From Nocardia sp. BSTN01 (GTDB taxonomy: Bacteria > Actinomycetota > Actinomycetes > Mycobacteriales > Mycobacteriaceae): 64,000 nucleotides of DNA. This document shows, piece after piece, positions 62,390 to 64,000 of the stretch. Each line of letters opens with the position of its first letter. Positions within the stretch are counted from its first letter, which is position 1. The notes under the pieces are model-generated. The model searched no databases. It saw only the letters and a program-made list of their open reading frames with translations, and had not been told where the DNA came from. The position numbers were made by a program, and so were the translations under genes. The stretch is from assembly GCF_015354405.1 (NCBI RefSeq), contig NZ_JADKYP010000031.1, positions 19,176 through 83,175 on the forward strand, given 5' to 3'.

Positions 62390-62430
62390 CACCACCGTGT
62401 GATCGCCGGTGGTGCCCCTACTTCCAGGGG
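62390..62430 (+). other. Structured leader of nrdH
   Basis: Two adjacent hairpins can form in the nrdH leader: CACCACCG (62390-62397) with CGGTGGTG (62407-62414), and CCCCT (62415-62419) with AGGGG (62426-62430). They lie about 100 bases before the ATG. No known riboswitch was recognised. The rest of 62128-62531 holds no protein-like frame. Confidence 0.4.
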
Positions 62431-62531
62431 TTTGCGCAGTACCAGATGGATCGTGCTCAGTACGGATGCTCACAGCAGATGGCGTACCGATTCAAGGCTG
62501 CATCGGATAAGGCAAGGAGAGAGGGTCACCC

Positions 62532-62765
62532 ATGAGTATCACGGTCTACACCAAGCCCGCTTGTGTCCAGTGCAACGCCACCTACCGCGCGCTCGACAAG
62601 GCCGGTGTGGAGTACGACGTCGTCGATATCTCCGAGAACCCCGAGGCCCGCGACTACGTGATGGCGCTGGGATATCTGCAGGCCCCCGTCGTCGTCGCCG
62701 GCGACGAGCACTGGTCCGGTTTCCGTCCGGACCGCATCAAGTCCCTGGTGTCCGCCGCGGCCTGA
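62532..62765 (+). CDS. nrdH: NrdH glutaredoxin-like redoxin
   Basis: 77 residues. The redox motif is CVQC near 11-14 in [15 protein letters not shown]. The NrdH signature [12 protein letters not shown] lies near the end. It reduces the class Ib ribonucleotide reductase and is itself reduced by thioredoxin reductase. AAGGAGAGAGG lies upstream of ATG 62532. First gene of nrdH-nrdI-nrdE. Confidence 0.95.
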   Translation: MSITVYTKPACVQCNATYRALDKAGVEYDVVDISENPEARDYVMALGYLQAPVVVAGDEHWSGFRPDRIKSLVSAAA

Positions 62766-62809
62766 TCCGCTTCGGTCACCGTTCGTCCGATGTGGGAAGG
62801 GGGAGTGGG

Positions 62810-63313
62810 ATGGCTGGGTTGTCCGGGGAAGGGACCCAATCGACGCCCGCTCTGGTCTACTTCTCGAGCGCTTCGGAGAACACGCACCGCTTCGTCGAAC
62901 GGCTGGGTTTGCCGGCCGTTCGCATTCCGCTCCACACCGCCGATTCGCTGCGCGTCGACACGCCCTATGTGCTGATCTGCCCCACCTACGGTGGCGGCCG
63001 GCACGTGTTCGACGCGCAGCGCGGCGAGGGGGCAGCCGGGCGTTCGGACAAGGAATTCGTCCCCAGGCAGGTGGCGAAATTCCTCAACGATCCGCATAAT
63101 CGTGCGCTGTTGCGCGGGGTGATCGCGGCCGGCAACACGAACTTCGGCGATACGTATTGCTATGCGGGAGAGGTGATCTCGCGCAAATGCGGGGTGCCGT
63201 ACCTGTATCGCTTCGAACTGATGGGAACCGCCGAGGACGTCGAGCGCGTCCGAGAGGGATTGGGATTGTTTTGGCAACGACAACAGCACCGGCCGGAAAG
63301 ACGGCCCGCCTAG
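62810..63313 (+). CDS. nrdI: NrdI flavodoxin
   Basis: 167 residues. [18 protein letters not shown] near 16 and [10 protein letters not shown] near 55 form the FMN-binding fold. [20 protein letters not shown] near 105 is the NrdI signature. It supplies the oxidant to build the manganese or iron cofactor of NrdF. GGGAGTGGG lies before ATG 62810. Its 3' end overlaps the likely nrdE start by 43 bases. Confidence 0.94.
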   Translation: MAGLSGEGTQSTPALVYFSSASENTHRFVERLGLPAVRIPLHTADSLRVDTPYVLICPTYGGGRHVFDAQRGEGAAGRSDKEFVPRQVAKFLNDPHNRALLRGVIAAGNTNFGDTYCYAGEVISRKCGVPYLYRFELMGTAEDVERVREGLGLFWQRQQHRPERRPA

Positions 63314-64000
63314 AGCGCCCGGTCAGCACCGAGACCTCGACCGAGGGCTTGGACTATCACGCGCTCAACGCGATGCTGAATCTGTACGGACCCAACGGTG
63401 AGATCCAGTTCGACAAGGATGTCGCCGCCGCCCGGCAGTACTTCCTGCAGCATGTCAACCAGAACACCGTCTTCTTCCACAACCTCGACGAGAAGCTCGA
63501 CTACCTCGTGGAGGAGAACTACTACGAGCCCGAGGTGCTCGACCAGTACAGCCGGGCCTTCGTCAAGAAGCTGTTCCAGCAGGCCTACGCCAAGAAGTTC
63601 CGGTTCCCGACCTTCCTCGGCGCCTTCAAGTACTACACGTCCTACACGCTGAAGACCTTCGACGGGAAGCGCTACCTGGAGCGGTTCGAGGACCGCGTCT
63701 GCATGGTCGCGTTGACGCTGGCCGCCGGTGAAGAGATCCTCGCGCAGCGGCTCGTGGAGGAGATCATCGACGGCCGCTTCCAGCCGGCCACCCCGACGTT
63801 CCTGAACTCGGGCAAGAAGCAGCGCGGCGAACCGGTCTCCTGCTTCCTGCTGCGTATCGAGGACAATATGGAGTCCATCGGGCGCTCCATCAACTCTGCG
63901 CTGCAGCTGTCCAAGCGTGGTGGCGGAGTCGCGTTGCTGCTGAGCAACATTCGCGAGCACGGCGCGCCGATCAAGAAGATCGAGAACCAGTCCTCCGGTG
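63271..64000 (+). CDS. nrdE: Ribonucleotide reductase class Ib alpha subunit NrdE (partial)
   Basis: The frame is open to the window end, giving 243 residues of a protein usually near 700. [20 protein letters not shown] and [20 protein letters not shown] near the start, and [20 protein letters not shown] near 180 with the first active-site cysteine, identify NrdE. It reduces ribonucleotides for DNA synthesis with NrdF. The likely start is TTG 63271 inside the nrdI 3' end, because no ATG or GTG lies in the right place before the conserved region. This makes nrdI and nrdE overlap. Confidence 0.93.
   Translation, partial: MATTTAPAGKTARLERPVSTETSTEGLDYHALNAMLNLYGPNGEIQFDKDVAAARQYFLQHVNQNTVFFHNLDEKLDYLVEENYYEPEVLDQYSRAFVKKLFQQAYAKKFRFPTFLGAFKYYTSYTLKTFDGKRYLERFEDRVCMVALTLAAGEEILAQRLVEEIIDGRFQPATPTFLNSGKKQRGEPVSCFLLRIEDNMESIGRSINSALQLSKRGGGVALLLSNIREHGAPIKKIENQSSG

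Overview
The window is high-GC actinobacterial DNA, best explained as a Nocardia chromosome or that of a very close mycolic-acid-producing relative. The evidence is the tail of an mce lipid-import operon, a solitary second mce gene, a mycobacterial-type CYP51, two MpaB-family oxygenases, GMC sterol-oxidase-like and MmpL-type genes, and above all an OleA/OleC/OleD-type set that matches the nocardiolactone (nlt) beta-lactone pathway. No rRNA, tRNA, CRISPR array, insertion sequence or prophage was recognised.

Layout. 0-3.3 kb: end of an mce operon, an Mce-associated membrane protein and a double-domain TetR regulator. 3.7-5.7 kb: two convergent MpaB-like oxygenases. 5.9-6.5 kb: an ohrR-like gene remnant behind three phased operator copies, plus a small ORF. 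6.9-13.3 kb: an unknown membrane protein, a leaderless solute-binding sensor, a P1B metal ATPase with a CsoR-type operator and a serine hydrolase. 13.4-22.7 kb: a stress block (UsfY-like protein, catalase, CsbD, DUF6328, SigF-type sigma factor) in which at least two SigF-like promoters can be read. A GH15 enzyme, a GMC oxidase and an AraC regulator lie within it. 22.8-30.4 kb: cyp51 with an SDR, then a TetR-controlled operon (PF10118-type protein, flavin/2Fe-2S reductase, Baeyer-Villiger-type monooxygenase, SDR). 30.5-38.3 kb: accessory-looking DNA with an unknown coiled-coil membrane protein, an orphan MCE protein, stress membrane proteins, VapBC, a decayed NmrA-like gene, an LLM oxidoreductase and a TetR/MDR pair.

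38.3-47.0 kb: an eight-gene minus-strand cluster: nltA, nltB, nltC, a small membrane protein, nltD, a PapA-like acyltransferase, an MmpL-type transporter and a PaaI thioesterase. Most junctions overlap by 4 bases. There is no OleB-type decarboxylase, so the expected end product is a beta-lactone rather than an olefin. The extra acyltransferase and transporter suggest tailoring and export, the most interesting feature here. 47.3-50.3 kb: an SDR remnant, galK-galT and a secreted protein. 51-54.5 kb: a cell-wall amidase, a CobW GTPase and an LLM/MarR pair. 55-59.5 kb: molybdenum-cofactor genes moaE, a moaC-moaB fusion and moeA facing moaA-moaD. 59.5-61.8 kb: nadE and a TetR/FMN-reductase pair. 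61.9 kb: a zinc-free rpmJ behind a Zur box. 62.3-64 kb: nrdH-nrdI-nrdE behind NrdR-like boxes, with nrdE cut by the window end.

All functions are inferred by reading translations and motifs. No database search was run. Operator and promoter calls are pattern matches, not measurements.
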